This document shows positions 1 through 6,745 of a DNA stretch of 7,703 bases, one piece after another. The notes beneath the pieces are model-generated. The model saw only the letters and a program-made list of their open reading frames with translations, searched no databases and was not told the origin of the DNA. Location of the stretch: assembly GCA_017161665.1 (NCBI GenBank), contig JADFCT010000179.1:1-7703 (forward strand), given 5' to 3'. Both the position numbers and the translations under genes were made by a program. This DNA comes from Candidatus Sumerlaeota bacterium. GTDB lineage: Bacteria > Sumerlaeota > Sumerlaeia > JADFCT01. Positions within the stretch are counted from its first letter, which is position 1; each line of letters starts with the position of its first letter.

Positions 1-477
1 CCCCGCAAGGACCGGATCAAGGTCGTCCTGGATGGCAAGCGCCGGATCATTCGGGATGACTTTACGGGCAAAGTCGAAAAGGTAAACACCGCTCTGCTGC
101 GGATGTTGCTCGACGCCGGCTATACGCCGGTCATCGCCCCCATCGCGATCAGCGACGGCCATGAGGCGATCAATGTGGATGGCGACCGGGCCGCGGCCAT
201 GATCGGGGCTGCCTTGGAAGCCGACAATCTGATCATTTTCACGAACGTGCCGGGTCTCCTGCGCGATATCAACGATCCCGAGTCCCTGATTCCACAGATT
301 CCGTTGTCGCGTCTGGATGAATATGAAGATCTGGCTCAGGGGCGCATGAAAAAGAAATTGCTTGGTTCGCGCGAAGCGCTGGAAAATGGGCTCCAGTCGG
401 TCACCCTGTGTGATGGACGGGCCGAAAATCCCCTGTCCCGCGCGCTGGCAGGCAAGGGAACGGTTATTTCCCGATAA
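1..477 (+). CDS. lysZ: LysZ-type [amino-group carrier protein] aminoadipate/glutamate kinase (acetylglutamate kinase family), 3' part
   Basis: The open frame enters from the left edge and ends at TAA 475-477, giving 158 visible C-terminal residues. LysZ proteins are roughly 260-270 residues, so about 105-110 N-terminal residues lie outside. This cytoplasmic amino-acid kinase phosphorylates the side-chain carboxylate of alpha-aminoadipate (lysine route), or of glutamate (arginine route), while the amino group is held by the carrier protein LysW. Seen here: N-V-D-G-D-R at visible residues 58-63, T-N-V-P-G-L-L at 81-87 and G-R-M-K-K-K at 114-119. As I know the family, N-V-D-G-D-R and G-R-M-K/R-K are typical of LysZ, whereas classical ArgB has N-[IV]-N-A-D and G-G-M-x-P-K. 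The family call is firm. Choosing lysine, arginine or both depends on neighbours upstream that are not visible. No clear terminator follows the stop. Confidence 0.85.
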   Translation, partial: PRKDRIKVVLDGKRRIIRDDFTGKVEKVNTALLRMLLDAGYTPVIAPIAISDGHEAINVDGDRAAAMIGAALEADNLIIFTNVPGLLRDINDPESLIPQIPLSRLDEYEDLAQGRMKKKLLGSREALENGLQSVTLCDGRAENPLSRALAGKGTVISR

Positions 478-709
478 ATTGGATTCGCTCGAACATTTGA
501 ATTAGCCTGCGTCATTTTGAAGCAGTCGATCGGATTCAGCATCTATCAAAGAGGGCAGTGAGCCATAGCGACACGGCGTCCATTGTTTGCCAAACGCATT
601 GGCTGACGGGCATCCGTCGGCGCCTTGACGTCATTTTCATCATTTGTTGAGACCATTAAGAGGGGCATGGAAAACTCATTTCTTAACTTTTCGATCGAAA
701 GAGATCGCC
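478..709. other. Intergenic region between lysZ and the isochorismatase-family gene
   Basis: These 232 bases have no plausible coding frame. They hold an 11-base odd palindrome, GTTTGCCAAAC at 585-595 (arms GTTTG/CAAAC around one C), which could be an operator or chance. Next comes a hairpin at 602-621. An isolated TTGACG at 625-630 resembles a -35 box, but no acceptable -10 lies 16-18 bases downstream. A promoter for the next gene is expected somewhere here and could not be pinned down. No tRNA cloverleaf or riboswitch was recognised. Confidence 0.4.
602..621 (+). terminator. Possible hairpin, weak terminator candidate after lysZ
   Basis: GCTGACGG (602-609) can pair with CCGTCGGC (614-621) around a four-base GCAT loop, giving an 8-bp stem with one G-U pair. 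It lies 124 bases after the lysZ stop and is not followed directly by a run of T; a TCATTTTCATCATTT stretch begins 9 bases later. It could be a weak terminator, a processing site, or nothing. Confidence 0.25.
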
Positions 710-1264
710 ATGGAACACCTGCACCTGATTAAACGCAACGAAACCGTCTGTGTGATTATTGACGCACAGGACAAGCTGCACCGCGTGATCCCCGATTCCC
801 ATGAGGTCATGCGCAATGTGGCCATTCTGGCCAGTGGGATGCGCGAGTTGGGCGCGCCCGTCGTCGTCACCGAGCAATACCCCAAGGGCGTCGGCCCCAC
901 GTGTCCTGAAATCAAGGCCGTCCTCGGCGACGCGCCCATCATCGAGAAGCGCGAATTCAGTTGCTATGCCAACGAGTCGTTCCAGAAACTGATGGCCCCT
1001 TATGCGAACAAAACCCTTGTTCTGTGCGGTTTTGAAGCCCATGTCTGCGTCCTGCAAACGGCCATTCAGGCCCGCAGTCGCGGCCATCGCGTGGCCATCG
1101 TCACCGACGCCGTCAGTTCCCGTTCCCGTCCGAACAAGGAAGCGGCTCTCGAACGCCTGCGCGCCGCCGGCTGTTGCATGGTCACCACGGAAATGATCCT
1201 GTTCGAATTGCTGGAGACCTCCACGGACCCGGCTTTCAAGGCCATTTCGCAACTGATCAAGTAG
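710..1264 (+). CDS. Isochorismatase-family cysteine hydrolase, ISOC1/ISOC2-like
   Basis: A 184-residue protein, the usual size for a single-domain isochorismatase-fold hydrolase. The expected catalytic triad is visible: Asp18 in I-I-D-A-Q-D, Lys80 in I-E-K-R-E-F, and Cys113 in E-A-H-V-C-V-L-Q-T-A. The segments T-E-Q-Y-P-K-G (54-60), E-x-H-V-C-x-x-Q-T-A (109-118) and D-A-V-S-S-R-S are the signature of the branch that includes animal ISOC1/ISOC2, rather than nicotinamidase or true isochorismatase. The substrate is unknown; members hydrolyse varied small amides or ethers, and I would not assign one. No signal peptide is seen, so it is probably cytoplasmic. The frame extends upstream to ATG 644, but ATG 710 is preferred: a GAAAGAGA ribosome-binding-like stretch at 697-704 sits just ahead and homology starts here. 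The next gene is 43-52 bases downstream on the same strand, so co-transcription is possible. Confidence 0.88.
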   Translation: MEHLHLIKRNETVCVIIDAQDKLHRVIPDSHEVMRNVAILASGMRELGAPVVVTEQYPKGVGPTCPEIKAVLGDAPIIEKREFSCYANESFQKLMAPYANKTLVLCGFEAHVCVLQTAIQARSRGHRVAIVTDAVSSRSRPNKEAALERLRAAGCCMVTTEMILFELLETSTDPAFKAISQLIK

Positions 1265-1316
1265 GGATCGTTGGCGCCATCGGCTTTGACGAGATCCTGT
1301 CCCGGGGATGACGCTC

Positions 1317-2546
1317 ATGCGTGTTGAAACCATGCGGATGCTGGATCGATGGATCGGCTCGCCGGTTTGTCGGTGTCTGAGCCTTGTCCATCGCCTCGCC
1401 CCCGTCCGTCGCCGGCCGAGCCAGCCGCGGGAGGTGTTGATCATTCTCCTGTCCGAGATGGGCTCGCTGGCCCTGGCGGCGCCGTCCGTGCGGCTCTTGC
1501 GCGAGCGCTATCCGGACGCGCGCGTCCGATTCCTGATCTTCAAACGCAATCACAGTTTTCTGACGCTGCTCCATCTGGTCGATGAGGACGCCATCTGGGA
1601 GATTGATGATTCGTCCCTGGGCGGATTCGTCCGGTCGGCGCTGGCGTGCCTGGGCCGCGCCCGGCGCGAAGGCATTGACACGGTTCTGGACTTCGAGTTG
1701 TTTTCGCGGGCCTCGGCGATTCTGTCCTACCTGACCGGCGCGCCCGTCCGGTGTGGGTTCAGCGCCTATCGGGCCGAGGGGCTCTATCGCGGCGGGCTGG
1801 AAACCCATCCCGTCTTTTACAACACCCACCATCATATCTCTCTCAACTTCGCCGCCCAGGTGGAGGCGCTTCGGCGCGATCCGCGTCAGTTGCCCCTGCC
1901 CAAGGTCGCTATCGAACTCGACACGCGGCTCCCCAAGCATCGCCCGGCGCCCGAGGCCCTCGACGCCATGGCCGAGCGGCTTCGTCGCCAGGGGCCGACT
2001 CTGAAGGCCGAGACACCGCTCGTTGTGTTGTCCCCCTTCTCCGGCAACCTGTTGTCCATCCGCGCCTGGCCCATTGCGCATTATATTACCTTTGTGCGAC
2101 ATCTTTTCGAGGCCATCGACGATGTGGCCGTGGTCGTCATTGGGCTGGAAGAGGCCCGCGCGTACTGCGCGCCGCTCTTCCGCGCTGTGGATGATCCCCG
2201 ACTGATTGACTTCATCGGCCACACCCATGACATTGCCGACGTGGTCCACCTGATCCACCTGGCCCGCCTGTTTATCAGCGCCGACAGCGGCCCGCCCCAT
2301 TTCGCTTCCCTGACCCCTACGCCCACGCTGACCCTCTTCGGGCCGGAGTGTCCCCGGCTGTATGCGCCTCTGGGCGACAATGTGGAGACCGTTTTTCTGG
2401 ATCTGGCGTGCAGCCCCTGTGTGACGGCCTTCAATCACCGCGACACGCCCTGTCAGGACAATCAGTGCATGAAAGGCATTGATCCCGAGCGGGTCACCCG
2501 ATGGGCCCTGGACCGGCTGGGCGAGGCGGGAGCGCGCTCACGATGA
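1317..2546 (+). CDS. Glycosyltransferase family 9 (heptosyltransferase-like) protein
   Basis: About 409 residues, two Rossmann-like halves of GT-B type. The N-terminal half begins with V-L-I-I-L-L-S-E-M-G-S at about 40-50. The C-terminal half contains S-A-D-S-G-P-P-H at 321-328, the family's D-S-G-x-x-H sugar-nucleotide site. GT9 enzymes transfer heptose or related sugars to lipopolysaccharide core on the cytoplasmic face of the inner membrane; the actual sugar is not predictable. Near the end are four cysteines (365, 368, 379, 384; C-x2-C-x10-C-x4-C), within an S-P-C-V-T-A-F-N-H-R context. Start choice: ATG 1308, 1317 and 1332 are all in frame. 1317 has GGGGA at 1304-1308 with 8-base spacing. 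1332 would begin M-R-M-L-D-R-W-I-G, which resembles the N-terminus of related GT9 proteins. The last 4 bases overlap recX (ATGA), suggesting translational coupling. Confidence 0.88.
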   Translation: MRVETMRMLDRWIGSPVCRCLSLVHRLAPVRRRPSQPREVLIILLSEMGSLALAAPSVRLLRERYPDARVRFLIFKRNHSFLTLLHLVDEDAIWEIDDSSLGGFVRSALACLGRARREGIDTVLDFELFSRASAILSYLTGAPVRCGFSAYRAEGLYRGGLETHPVFYNTHHHISLNFAAQVEALRRDPRQLPLPKVAIELDTRLPKHRPAPEALDAMAERLRRQGPTLKAETPLVVLSPFSGNLLSIRAWPIAHYITFVRHLFEAIDDVAVVVIGLEEARAYCAPLFRAVDDPRLIDFIGHTHDIADVVHLIHLARLFISADSGPPHFASLTPTPTLTLFGPECPRLYAPLGDNVETVFLDLACSPCVTAFNHRDTPCQDNQCMKGIDPERVTRWALDRLGEAGARSR

Positions 2547-3217
2547 CGGAGGCCTCCCAACCGCCCGCTGATCCCATCATCACGGACCTGCGCGTCGTCA
2601 AGGCCCGGACGGGTTTGACGGAGGTGTCGCTCAACGGGGAGATGTGGGCGCAGCTCGAGCCGGACGTGGTGGTTTTGTTCGGGCTTCAGCGGGGGCAGGC
2701 GCTGGGCGACGAGCGGCAAGTCGAAATTTTGAAGGCCAACGACCGGTTGCGGGCGCGACAGGTTCTGGCCCGCTATACGGCCTTGACCGTGCGCAGCGAG
2801 CGGCAATGTCGCATGGCCCTGGCCCGGCGCGGTTTTGATGAGGAAACAATCGACGAGGCCCTTGCCTACGGACAGGCGCGGCAATGGCTCGACGATGCGG
2901 CTTTTGCGGGCGCCTTTGTGCGGCAGCGCGGCCGCCTCCGACCCTCGGGTCCGCGCAAACTCCGGGCCGATCTGGCCGGAAAGGGCATCGGCGGCGCCGT
3001 GGCCGACGAGGCCATCGAAGCCTTCGGACCCGACCGCGACACGCAATGGACCCAGGCCCGCGCCGAAGGGCGTCGCCGGTATGCCATCTGGCGCGAGCGA
3101 TACGACCGCGACAAACTCCGCCGCAAACTCCTGAATCACCTCGCCCGGCAAGGCTACGACGGGGACATGGTCGTCGCTATCGTGGACGAGCTCCTGGCGT
3201 CGTTTTCCGAGTCATGA
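2543..3217 (+). CDS. recX: RecX-family regulator of RecA
   Basis: A 224-residue protein, longer than E. coli RecX (166) but within the family range. An N-terminal beta-rich segment (about 12-50: I-T-D-L-R-V-V-K, then V-S-L-N-G-E) is followed by RecX three-helix repeats at roughly 70-109, 110-162 and 166-217. The most diagnostic part is repeat 2: L-D-D-A-A-F-A at 116-122, then S-G-P-R-K-L-R-A-D-L-A-G-K-G-I at 135-149. Repeat 3 carries K-L-L-N-H-L-A-R-Q-G-Y at 195-205. RecX proteins bind RecA filaments in the cytoplasm and usually limit recombination and SOS activity; some members stimulate it. ATG 2543 is chosen over the longer frame from 2501: it gives the 4-base ATGA overlap with the upstream stop, has GGGAG at 2528-2532 with 10-base spacing, and the extra upstream residues look like translated glycosyltransferase sequence. 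recA is not in the window. Confidence 0.9.
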   Translation: MTEASQPPADPIITDLRVVKARTGLTEVSLNGEMWAQLEPDVVVLFGLQRGQALGDERQVEILKANDRLRARQVLARYTALTVRSERQCRMALARRGFDEETIDEALAYGQARQWLDDAAFAGAFVRQRGRLRPSGPRKLRADLAGKGIGGAVADEAIEAFGPDRDTQWTQARAEGRRRYAIWRERYDRDKLRRKLLNHLARQGYDGDMVVAIVDELLASFSES

Positions 3218-3251
3218 ATCCGGTTTTTTCGTTTGAATTGGATTTGAGGGA

Positions 3252-3279
3252 TTGACATTTCTTTCAAGTATTCCATAAT
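3252..3279 (+). promoter_or_regulatory. Near-consensus sigma-70-type promoter for the nqr operon
   Basis: TTGACA (3252-3257, a perfect -35) is separated by 16 bases from CATAAT (3274-3279, 5 of 6 to TATAAT). It sits in an AT-rich island between GC-rich genes and directly before nqrA. Transcription would begin around 3286, giving a leader of about 20 bases before ATG 3308. No operator was recognised. This is sequence match only; the host's sigma-factor preferences are assumed. Confidence 0.72.
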
Positions 3280-3307
3280 TTGAGTGTTTTTCAATCTTGG
3301 AAAGGGC

Positions 3308-4699
3308 ATGGGGCTACCAGTGGCACTCCATCAGATACGAAAAGGGCTGGATTTGCCGATTGCTGGCGATCCGGAACCGGTGATCTCGCCGGGGGCGGTC
3401 GTCCGTTCCGTGGCGATCGTGGCCGAAGACTACCCGAACATGCGACCGTCCATGCAAGTGGAAGTGGGCGACGCGGTCCGGCGGGGTCAGGTGTTGTTCA
3501 CAGACAAAAAAACACCCGATGTGCGCTATACGGCGCCGGCAGCCGGCACGGTGACGGCGGTGAATCGCGGCGACAAACGCCGATTGGAATCCGTGGTCAT
3601 CGCGTTGGCCGACGGTGAACGTCTGGATGCGCCGAGTGATGATTGCTTTCGCGCGTTTAAGCATTATTCGGAAAAAGCCGTGGGGGAGTGGACGGACGGC
3701 GCGATTCGCGCTCTATTGATCGAATCGGGCTTATGGACCGCGTTGCGCTCGCGGCCCTTCGGAAAGGTTCCCGCCGTGGACGAGACGGCGAAAGCGGTGT
3801 TTGTGACGGCTATGGATACGAACCCGCTGGCGGCCGATCCGGCGGTGGTGCTGAAGGATCGGGCGGAGGACTTCCGGCGCGGCCTTCAGCTGGTATCCCG
3901 ACTGACCGAAGGCCCGACGTTTGTGTGCAAGGCCCCGGGGGCCGCCATTCCGGTCGTCGAGGGCGAGCGCATCAACGTTGAAGAATTTGGCGGTCCCCAT
4001 CCGGCGGGATTGCCGGGGACGCATATCCATCGGTTGGCGCCGGTGAGTCGGGGCAAGGCGGCCTGGTGGTTGAATTATCAGGACGTGATCGCCATCGGAC
4101 GGCTCTTCGCCACGGGACGGCTGGATGTGGAGCGGGTCGTGGCCCTGTGTGGCCCCTGCGCCCTGAAGCCTCGTTTGCTTCGGACCCGGTTGGGCGCGTC
4201 GCTGGATGAGTTGACGGCCGGCGAACGGACCGAGGGCGATGTGCGGGTGGTGTCCGGCTCGGTGCTGTCCGGACGCCCGGCCATGGGCGACGTCACGGGC
4301 TATCTGAGCCGCTATGATCTTCAGGTCACGGTCTTGGCCGAGGGTCGCGAGCGCGCCTTGTTCGGCTGGGCCATGCCGGGGGTCAACAAGTTTTCGGTGA
4401 TCCCGGCCTTTGTGGCCAACCTGATACCCAAGAAGAAATTCGCGATGACGACGGCGATGAATGGGGGGCGCCGGGCGATTGTGCCGATCGGCTGTTATGA
4501 GCGCGTCATGCCCCTGGATATTGAGCCGACCTTTCTGTTGCGGACGCTCATGGCCAGTGACATGGAAATGGCTGAGAAACTGGGCGCCTTGGAATTGATC
4601 GAGGAAGATTTGGCGTTGTGTTCGTTTGTTTGCCCGAGCAAAGTTGATTATGGGTCGCATTTGCGTGAAAATCTGACCCTCATAGAAAAGGAAGGCTGA
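3308..4699 (+). CDS. nqrA: Na+-translocating NADH:quinone reductase subunit A
   Basis: A 463-residue protein matching the family's usual length of about 450-470. NqrA is the peripheral cytoplasmic subunit of the Na+-pumping complex, lacks transmembrane segments, and contributes near the quinone site. Family marks seen: K-G-L-D-L-P-I-A-G at 12-20; a biotinyl/lipoyl-like fold (V-G-D-A-V-R-R-G-Q-V-L-F at 53-64, then T-A-P-A-A-G-T-V at 75-82); G-L-P-G-T-H-I-H-R-L at 234-243; W-W-L-N-Y-Q-D-V at 253-260; and a C-terminal L-C-S-F-V-C-P-S-K with L-R-E-N-L-T-L-I-E-K-E-G. It lacks the 4Fe-4S cluster motifs of RnfC, which separates Nqr from Rnf. An in-frame GTG at 3284 would add 8 residues, but it lies at or before the predicted transcription start, so ATG 3308 is preferred; GGAAAGGG at 3299-3306 is a modest, close ribosome site. 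The stop overlaps nqrB by one base (TGATG). Confidence 0.96.
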   Translation: MGLPVALHQIRKGLDLPIAGDPEPVISPGAVVRSVAIVAEDYPNMRPSMQVEVGDAVRRGQVLFTDKKTPDVRYTAPAAGTVTAVNRGDKRRLESVVIALADGERLDAPSDDCFRAFKHYSEKAVGEWTDGAIRALLIESGLWTALRSRPFGKVPAVDETAKAVFVTAMDTNPLAADPAVVLKDRAEDFRRGLQLVSRLTEGPTFVCKAPGAAIPVVEGERINVEEFGGPHPAGLPGTHIHRLAPVSRGKAAWWLNYQDVIAIGRLFATGRLDVERVVALCGPCALKPRLLRTRLGASLDELTAGERTEGDVRVVSGSVLSGRPAMGDVTGYLSRYDLQVTVLAEGRERALFGWAMPGVNKFSVIPAFVANLIPKKKFAMTTAMNGGRRAIVPIGCYERVMPLDIEPTFLLRTLMASDMEMAEKLGALELIEEDLALCSFVCPSKVDYGSHLRENLTLIEKEG

Positions 4700-5925
4700 T
4701 GAAACTCCTACGCAACATGTTGGACAGGGTAGGCGACATGTGTTCGGAAAAGGGGAAATTCCCCTGGCTTTACCCTTTATATGAAGCGACCGATTCATTC
4801 TTTTATACGTCTGACTCCGTCACGACCACGGGGCCGCAGGCGCGCGACGCTCTGGATCTGAAGCGCATGATGAGCGTCGTGGTCTTCGCTCTGGGTCCAT
4901 GTATTTTGATGGCCATGTATAATTCGGGCTATCAGGCCAATCTGGCCATGTCGAAGGAAGGCGCCGTGGTGATCGAAACCTGGCGTCACGCCATCGTCCA
5001 GGCGCTGGGGCTGGGATTCGATCCCAACAATCTCCTGGCGTGTCTGATTCACGGGGCGCTGTACTTCATCCCGGTGCTGATTGTGTCGTATGCCGTGGGC
5101 GGGCTGTGGGAAGTGCTCTTCGCCACGGTGCGCAAGCATGAAGTGAATGAAGGTTTTTTTGTCACGGGCATGTTGTTCCCGCTGATTCTTCCGCCCACGA
5201 TTCCTTTGTGGCAGGTGGCCATCGGGATCAGCTTCGGCGTCGTGATCGGCAAGGAAATCTTCGGCGGGACGGGGATGAATATTTTGAATCCGGCCCTGAC
5301 GGCGCGGGCGTTTTTGTTCTTTGCGTATCCGGCCGAGATCTCGGGCGATCTGGTCTGGGTGGCGGGCGGCGTGGACGGATTGAGTGGCGCGACGATGCTG
5401 TCGCAAGCCTTCGTGGGGGGCAAGGCGGCCCTGCTGGCGGGCGATTATTCATGGATGCAGTCGTTCCTGGGGACGATCCCCGGCTCCATGGGCGAGACAT
5501 CGGCGTTGGCGTGTTTGTTGGGGGGCGTGATTTTGCTGGTTACGCGGGTGGGTTCGTGGCGGACCATGGCGGGCACGGTGGCCGGGACGATCGTCCTGAC
5601 GCTTTTGCTCAACAGCGTGGCCGACAAGGTGACAAATCCCATGTTCGAAGTCCCCTTCTGGTGGCACATGACCATGGGGGGGTGGGCCTTCGGTCTGGTC
5701 TTTATGACAACGGACCCGGTGACGGCGGCCTTTACCAATACGGGCAAATATATTTACGGATTCCTGATCGGCGCGTTGGTGATCTTGATACGCGTCGTCA
5801 ATCCGGCGTTCCCTGAAGGGATGATGCTGGCGATCCTGCTGATGAATGTTTTCGCGGCAACGATCGATCATTTCGTCGTCCAACAGAATATCAAGAGGAG
5901 GTGGGCGAGAAATGCGGCAGCATAG
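4699..5925 (+). CDS. nqrB: Na+-translocating NADH:quinone reductase subunit B
   Basis: A 408-residue integral membrane subunit, the usual length, with a cytoplasmic N-terminal stretch of about 55 residues followed by roughly ten hydrophobic segments. NqrB carries covalent FMN on a threonine and takes part in Na+ translocation and quinone reduction. The FMN site is S-G-A-T at 229-232, so Thr232 is the predicted attachment residue; attachment needs an ApbE-type flavin transferase, not in this window. Strongly conserved blocks are K-H-E-V-N-E-G-F-F-V-T-G at 146-157, F-G-G-T-G-M-N-I-L-N-P-A-L at 188-200, F-F-A-Y-P-A-E-I-S-G-D-L-V-W at 207-220, and F-M-T-T-D-P-V-T-A near the C-terminus. Translation starts one base inside the nqrA stop, with AAGGAAGG at 4688-4695 as ribosome site. 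The 3' end overlaps nqrC by 14 bases. Confidence 0.97.
   Translation: MKLLRNMLDRVGDMCSEKGKFPWLYPLYEATDSFFYTSDSVTTTGPQARDALDLKRMMSVVVFALGPCILMAMYNSGYQANLAMSKEGAVVIETWRHAIVQALGLGFDPNNLLACLIHGALYFIPVLIVSYAVGGLWEVLFATVRKHEVNEGFFVTGMLFPLILPPTIPLWQVAIGISFGVVIGKEIFGGTGMNILNPALTARAFLFFAYPAEISGDLVWVAGGVDGLSGATMLSQAFVGGKAALLAGDYSWMQSFLGTIPGSMGETSALACLLGGVILLVTRVGSWRTMAGTVAGTIVLTLLLNSVADKVTNPMFEVPFWWHMTMGGWAFGLVFMTTDPVTAAFTNTGKYIYGFLIGALVILIRVVNPAFPEGMMLAILLMNVFAATIDHFVVQQNIKRRWARNAAA
5896..5903 (+). promoter_or_regulatory. Strong Shine-Dalgarno sequence for nqrC, inside nqrB
   Basis: AGGAGGTG is a near-perfect complement to the 16S rRNA 3' end and lies 8-10 bases before ATG 5912. It decides the nqrC start over the in-frame ATG 5846, whose extra 22 residues are translated nqrB sequence in another frame. 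Confidence 0.8.
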
Positions 5926-6676
5926 CGTGACATATATCATCATTTTTTCGGCCGTGGTGTGTATCGTGTGTTCCCTGTTCGTATCGGGCACGGCTGTGGG
6001 CCTGCGGAGCCGGATTGCGTATAACATGCTTTTGGACAAGCAGTTCAGCGTTCTGCGCGCCATTGGCGAAGAGGATGTTTCCGAAGAGGCGGTGGATACA
6101 CTTTTTGGAACCAAAATTATCCCCCAGATGATTGACATCAAGACGGGGGACGTGGTTGAAGCGGACAATCCCTCGGCCTTCGACACCAAGAAGGCGGCCA
6201 AGGATCCGGCGACCAGTTTCGAGGCGCCGGCCAACGAGGCGCGGGTTGTCCGTGTGGCTGATCAGGCCGTGGTCTATCAGATCATGGATGAGGGGGGCGC
6301 GCTGGATATGGTGGTTCTCCCCATCCGGGGCGCGGGTCTCTGGTCCACGATGTATGGATTCCTCGCCGTGGACAAGGACGGCGAAACCGTCCGGGGCATC
6401 ACGTTTTACGAACACGGCGAAACGCCGGGGTTAGGCGGGGAGATTGATAATCCCGAATGGCAGGCGAAATGGATTGGTCGGAAACTGTATGACACCGACG
6501 GTGAGGTGGTCCTGGACGTGATCAAAGGCGCCGCCGGCCCGGCAGACGCCGACCCCCATCGGGTGGACGGCCTGTCGGGCGCCACGCTGACGGGGCGGGG
6601 CGTGGCCAACACGCTGCGGTTCTGGTTCAGCGCCGACGGGTTCAAGCCGTTCCTGGAAAAAATGGCTGGAAATTAA
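5912..6676 (+). CDS. nqrC: Na+-translocating NADH:quinone reductase subunit C
   Basis: A 254-residue protein with one N-terminal membrane helix (about 8-28, I-I-I-F-S-A-V-V-C-I-V-C) and a large soluble FMN-binding domain facing the periplasm, the normal NqrC plan. It carries the second covalent FMN of the complex and relays electrons from the NqrD/E iron-sulphur centre to NqrB. Thr225 in S-G-A-T at 222-225 is the predicted FMN attachment residue. Other family marks are Y-G-F-L-A-V-D at 148-154, I-T-F-Y-E-H-G-E-T-P-G-L-G at 163-175 and W-Q-A-K-W-I-G-R-K-L at 183-192. The gene begins within the last 14 bases of nqrB behind a strong ribosome site, so translation is likely coupled. A 69-base gap then separates it from nqrD. 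Confidence 0.96.
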   Translation: MRQHSVTYIIIFSAVVCIVCSLFVSGTAVGLRSRIAYNMLLDKQFSVLRAIGEEDVSEEAVDTLFGTKIIPQMIDIKTGDVVEADNPSAFDTKKAAKDPATSFEAPANEARVVRVADQAVVYQIMDEGGALDMVVLPIRGAGLWSTMYGFLAVDKDGETVRGITFYEHGETPGLGGEIDNPEWQAKWIGRKLYDTDGEVVLDVIKGAAGPADADPHRVDGLSGATLTGRGVANTLRFWFSADGFKPFLEKMAGN

Positions 6677-6690
6677 TTCTTTGACACAGA

Positions 6691-6712
6691 GGGGCGCCGG
6701 CTTGCGCTTCCC
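6691..6712 (+). other. Possible small hairpin between nqrC and nqrD
   Basis: GGG-GCGC (6691-6697) can pair with GCGC-TT-CCC (6704-6712) around a six-base loop CGGCTT, giving a 7-bp GC stem with a two-base bulge. No T-run follows, so it is not a standard intrinsic terminator. It might affect mRNA stability or the relative output of the distal nqr genes, or be chance in GC-rich DNA. Confidence 0.25.
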
Positions 6713-6745
6713 ACGTTTGCGGCAATTTCTTTAGGACACGATATT

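Noticed and set aside
625..655. TTGACG at 625-630 as a promoter for the isochorismatase gene
   Set aside because: The -10 position at normal spacing reads TTGAGA/TGAGAC, too far from consensus to call.
1257..2438. Long antisense frame of 393 codons opposite the GT9 gene, and another of 253 codons at 683-1444
   Set aside because: Long reverse frames are common opposite GC-rich genes. The translations are low in hydrophobic pattern, rich in Gln, Arg and Gly, and match no family I recognise, while the + strand genes are clear.
3208..3229. Rho-independent terminator at the end of recX (CCG...CGG followed by TTTTTT)
   Set aside because: The T-run is good, but the stem is only about 4 bp with a bulge and overlaps the recX stop; too weak to list.
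3731..4798. Antisense frame of 355 codons opposite nqrA
   Set aside because: Shadow of the well-supported nqrA frame; the composition is typical of a reverse-strand artefact.
5846..5911. Longer nqrC start at ATG 5846
   Set aside because: The extra 22 residues are nqrB coding sequence read in another frame, have no NqrC homology, and precede the strong ribosome site at 5896-5903.
6681..6709. TTGACA at 6681-6686 as a -35 for a separate nqrD promoter
   Set aside because: At 16-18 bases downstream the sequence is GC-rich with nothing resembling TATAAT, so the hexamer alone is not enough.
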